From a virus, in the IMG/VR virus record IMGVR_UViG_3300027870_000339, positions 1 through 31,266 of that record: a stretch of DNA of 31,266 nucleotides; one strand, given 5' to 3'. The notes under the pieces were generated by a model. That model saw only the letters and a list, made by a program, of their open reading frames with translations. It ran no database searches and was not told where the DNA came from. This document shows positions 28,429-31,266 of the stretch, piece after piece (position 1 is the first letter of the stretch; the number at the start of each line of letters is the position of its first letter). Position numbers and translations under genes: made by a program.

Positions 28429-31266
28429 ATGGCTGGAACACGTGCAACTATCACCGTCGGTGTCGATGGCGCGCCTGAGAGCCGGCGCAGCATCGATAGC
28501 GTCGCGGATGCAATGCGACGCATGAACGCGGAGTCGCTGGAGCGTGTCTCGGGCCAGCTCGGTGGCCTGAATGATCGTTTCGGTAATTTACAATCGACGA
28601 TCGGAAACGTCGCTTCGTTCTCGATTGCTGGCGTATCTCTGGCGATGCTCACCGATAAGATTGGTGGGGTGCTCGACAAGCTCGGTGACCTCGATGACCT
28701 GGCGCAAAAAACCGGGTCCAGTGTTGAAAGCCTGTCCAAACTGCAGAAGGTTGCCGCCGCATTCGGGGTCGACTTCTTCGGCACGGTCGGCAGCGCGCTG
28801 TCGAACCTGAACAAGGGCGTGGCGGGTACCGACGACGAATCCAGTAAGACCAGGAAGGCACTTGCCTTCCTGGGTATCTCAGCACGCGATAGCGCCGGCC
28901 GCCTGCGTGAGCCGGCTGGCCTGATGATCGAGATCGCGAAGAGCTTGCAAGGTTACCAGGACGGGGCGGGCAAAGCCGCGCTCGCCAACGACCTGTTCAA
29001 AAAGTCGGGTATCGATCTACTGCCATACATGAACGATGTAGCGGAGTCGGTTGATGAGTTTTCCGCAACTTCGACCAAGGCTGCATCGGAGGCCGCAGGC
29101 CTTCAAGACCAGATGGGTTTGCTCCGTGGCCGTATGAATGACGCATTTACCGATATCGTCAGTGCTGGGGTGCCCGCAATGACGGATCTTGCGAGCGGCA
29201 TATCGGACGTGATGAAAGCGCAGGACAAGCTCGCGGGCAGCGAAGCGGCCGACTGGACTGAGGACATGGCCGTGGGAGCCGCCCGCGTCATTGACGTTCT
29301 CGTGCTCATACCTCGCATTGTATCCGCCGTAAGCAGCAGTTTTAAGGTGGTTGGTGCGGATGTCGAATACTTGGCAACCGTAGCGGGGACTCTGGCTGAG
29401 CTCAAGAACCCAATAAGCGTAGCGCTCAAGTACGCCAAAGGGGAGGATCCGCTCGCGGGTATTAAGAAAGCGCTGGCTGATCGCAACAAGGTGCTCGAAG
29501 ACGCCAACGCAAAATACGACCGGCTCTGGAACCAACCAGCAAATCAGTTTGAACAGGCAGTGCTTAAGCGGTTTTCTGACCGCAAGGGCGCTGCGGATCT
29601 GCCAAAGCCTCCTGGGGAGGACAGGCCGGATGCGAACTATTTCACGGGGAAGGATAGCGATAAAGAGGCTGCCGAGAAGGCAGCCGAGGCCTATCGCGCC
29701 CTGACCGCATCTATTCAGGCAAAGATCAAGCAGTCGCAGATCGAGGCCAACACCGGCAGGACCGCAACTGCGGCCCAGCAGGAGAGGCTCCGTGTGGACG
29801 AGCAGCTGGTCAAGATGAACTTGAGCCCCAAACAGCGCGCCTTCGTCGAAGGCTTGCTGCAGGAGCTGGCGGCTACCAATGAGGTCATCGAGTCCAACAA
29901 GCGCGCTGCCGAGGGTGCGGTCGCTATGCAGAAGATTCGTCAGGAATGGCTGGACTCGAATGCCAAGGCGCTCTCCGACGCGACCGAAGAGGCAGTGCGG
30001 AACGAAGCGCTCGCAAGCACCTTCGGCATGACCAAATCCGCCATCGAGCAGATGGAGCTCGCTCGCCTCAAGGACCAGTTCGCGCAGCGCTCGTCGCTCG
30101 GGTTGACCCTGGAGGAGATCGAACACCTTGAAAAGCTGATCGCCGCGAAAGAACGCAGTGCGACGGCCCTCGTCGCAGTCGATGCCGGCGAAGCGGCCAA
30201 GAAGGCAGGCGAGGACCTGGACAAGTTCCTGGACCCGACCAAGGCCCAGACCTTCGGCGAAGCGCTCAAGGGCGCTTTCGGTGCCGCAGGCGACTCGCTG
30301 ACCCAGCTCGTCAGCAACCTCGACGCGTACAGTATCCGCCAGGCGGAGGTCGACAAGGCCCGCAAGGATGCCGCGACTAGGTTCGCAAACGACTCGACAG
30401 GCTACGCCGCGGCGTCGGAAGCGATCTCGCGCCGCGAGCTACGCGGCCGCGTCACCGCATACGGCGACATGGCCACTGCCGCCAAGGGATTCTTCTCCGA
30501 AGGCAGCAAGGGCTACCGCACCCTGGAGACGGCCGAGAAGGCGTTCCGCGCCTACGAGCTTGTCATGGCCGCCGAGGGCCTGGCCAAGAAACTGTTCTTC
30601 AAGGAAGCGGAAGTCGCCGCCCACTCTACCCTGAACGCCACCAAGCTGGCCGGCGAGGGCGCAACCACGGCCGCTTCGACCGGCCTGGCCGCGACCGAGG
30701 CCAGCGCCTGGGGCGTCACTGCGGTCGTCAAGGCGATCGCTTCGTTGCCGTTCCCATTGAACCTGGCAGCTGGTGCGGCTACGATGGCCGCGGTGCTGGC
30801 CGTTGGCGCGAAGTTGACTGGCGGCGTCGGAGGATCGAATGTCAGCCTCTCCCAGACACGGCAGGAGAAGCAGGGCACCGGCAGCGTGTTCGGCGACGCC
30901 GGCGCGAAGTCGGAGTCAATTGCGCGCGCCTTGGAGCGCGTGGAGGACAACACCTACCAGGGGCTGGTGATCAGCACGGGGATGTTGAACGCCCTCACAG
31001 AGATCAAGAACAACATCGGATCATTTGCCGCCCTGGCCGTGCGCGACATGTCGCTGGCTGGGAAGGGTGGCGCAGGCGCGACCGGATACGACTCCATCGC
31101 CCGCCTGAGCGGCACCTTCGACGGTGCCGGCGGCCTGTTCAGCAAGTTCTCGGAGAAGATCACCAACGCCGTGCTGGGCGGCAGGAAGACGCTGGTGGAC
31201 AGCGGTTTCACGATTGACAAAACCACGCTGGCCGCGATCGCCGATGGCGGGCTGAACGCCATGCGT
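28429..31266 (+). CDS. Tape measure protein, cut by the window end
   Basis: The frame is open for 946 codons to the last base of the window, so the 3' end is missing. It starts MAGTRATITVGVDGAPESRR. It is rich in Ala, Lys and Glu helices, with long coiled-coil stretches (about 400-570). A hydrophobic segment at about 755-800 (SLPFPLNLAAGAATMAAVLAVGA) is typical of tape measure proteins, which set tail length and may form a membrane channel for DNA entry. The early segment LDDLAQKTGSSVESLSKLQKVA occurs widely in such proteins. Position directly after the gpG/gpGT pair agrees. Confidence 0.9.
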   Translation, partial: MAGTRATITVGVDGAPESRRSIDSVADAMRRMNAESLERVSGQLGGLNDRFGNLQSTIGNVASFSIAGVSLAMLTDKIGGVLDKLGDLDDLAQKTGSSVESLSKLQKVAAAFGVDFFGTVGSALSNLNKGVAGTDDESSKTRKALAFLGISARDSAGRLREPAGLMIEIAKSLQGYQDGAGKAALANDLFKKSGIDLLPYMNDVAESVDEFSATSTKAASEAAGLQDQMGLLRGRMNDAFTDIVSAGVPAMTDLASGISDVMKAQDKLAGSEAADWTEDMAVGAARVIDVLVLIPRIVSAVSSSFKVVGADVEYLATVAGTLAELKNPISVALKYAKGEDPLAGIKKALADRNKVLEDANAKYDRLWNQPANQFEQAVLKRFSDRKGAADLPKPPGEDRPDANYFTGKDSDKEAAEKAAEAYRALTASIQAKIKQSQIEANTGRTATAAQQERLRVDEQLVKMNLSPKQRAFVEGLLQELAATNEVIESNKRAAEGAVAMQKIRQEWLDSNAKALSDATEEAVRNEALASTFGMTKSAIEQMELARLKDQFAQRSSLGLTLEEIEHLEKLIAAKERSATALVAVDAGEAAKKAGEDLDKFLDPTKAQTFGEALKGAFGAAGDSLTQLVSNLDAYSIRQAEVDKARKDAATRFANDSTGYAAASEAISRRELRGRVTAYGDMATAAKGFFSEGSKGYRTLETAEKAFRAYELVMAAEGLAKKLFFKEAEVAAHSTLNATKLAGEGATTAASTGLAATEASAWGVTAVVKAIASLPFPLNLAAGAATMAAVLAVGAKLTGGVGGSNVSLSQTRQEKQGTGSVFGDAGAKSESIARALERVEDNTYQGLVISTGMLNALTEIKNNIGSFAALAVRDMSLAGKGGAGATGYDSIARLSGTFDGAGGLFSKFSEKITNAVLGGRKTLVDSGFTIDKTTLAAIADGGLNAMR

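Overview
The window is the left part of an intact-looking lambda-like (siphovirus) prophage in a high-GC bacterium. The composition and gene families resemble prophages of Burkholderiales (Betaproteobacteria), but no host housekeeping gene is present, so the host assignment is an inference. The left prophage boundary probably lies near 1560-1600, beside the integrase. The right end, including lysis genes, tail tip and fibres, lies beyond the window. No tRNA, rRNA, CRISPR array or insertion sequence was seen.

Layout. (1) 1-1559: a low-GC, rightward three-gene cassette (STAS-like plus histidine-kinase-type ATPase, DUF4325 STAS-like protein, 103-aa conserved protein), either flank or cargo. (2) 1599-8843: a tightly packed leftward early operon running from small proteins through a ParB-like protein, a DUF2303 protein, a C5 cytosine methyltransferase, more small proteins, a DUF4224 protein and the tyrosine integrase. 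Most junctions are ATGA, TAATG or TGACATG overlaps. Two genes of 53 and 32 codons are supported mainly by this tiling. (3) 8870-10766: a lower-GC immunity region with a membrane zinc-ribbon protein, a 131-aa protein coupled to an S24-type repressor, and a divergent Cro-like gene. Five related 14-bp operators lie over the left promoter and the right promoter region. Both regulators look leaderless. (4) 10910-14390: a rightward replication operon with a CII/YmfL-like regulator, a 57-aa protein and a Toprim primase fused to a DUF5906 helicase. A cluster of short iterons, a candidate origin, follows it. (5) 14648-31266: packaging, head and tail genes in the usual order. They run from a gpZ-like protein, terminase small and large subunits, a Mor-family regulator, gpW and the portal through four accessory head proteins, a protease-capsid fusion, DUF2190 cement, a head-tail connector, the tail terminator and the tail tube. 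They end with the gpG/gpGT frameshift pair and a tape measure protein cut by the window end.

The most notable points are these. A 26-bp exact repeat folds as an RNA hairpin with G-U pairs and sits the same 22 nt upstream of two structural genes, gpW and the protease-capsid fusion, neither of which has a good ribosome binding site. An internal, well-placed ribosome binding site lies inside the protease-capsid fusion. A LamG protein carries seven ~23-residue repeats. The methyltransferase has five ~33-residue repeats in its target-recognition region. The repressor, operator and leaderless-mRNA arrangement recalls lambda.
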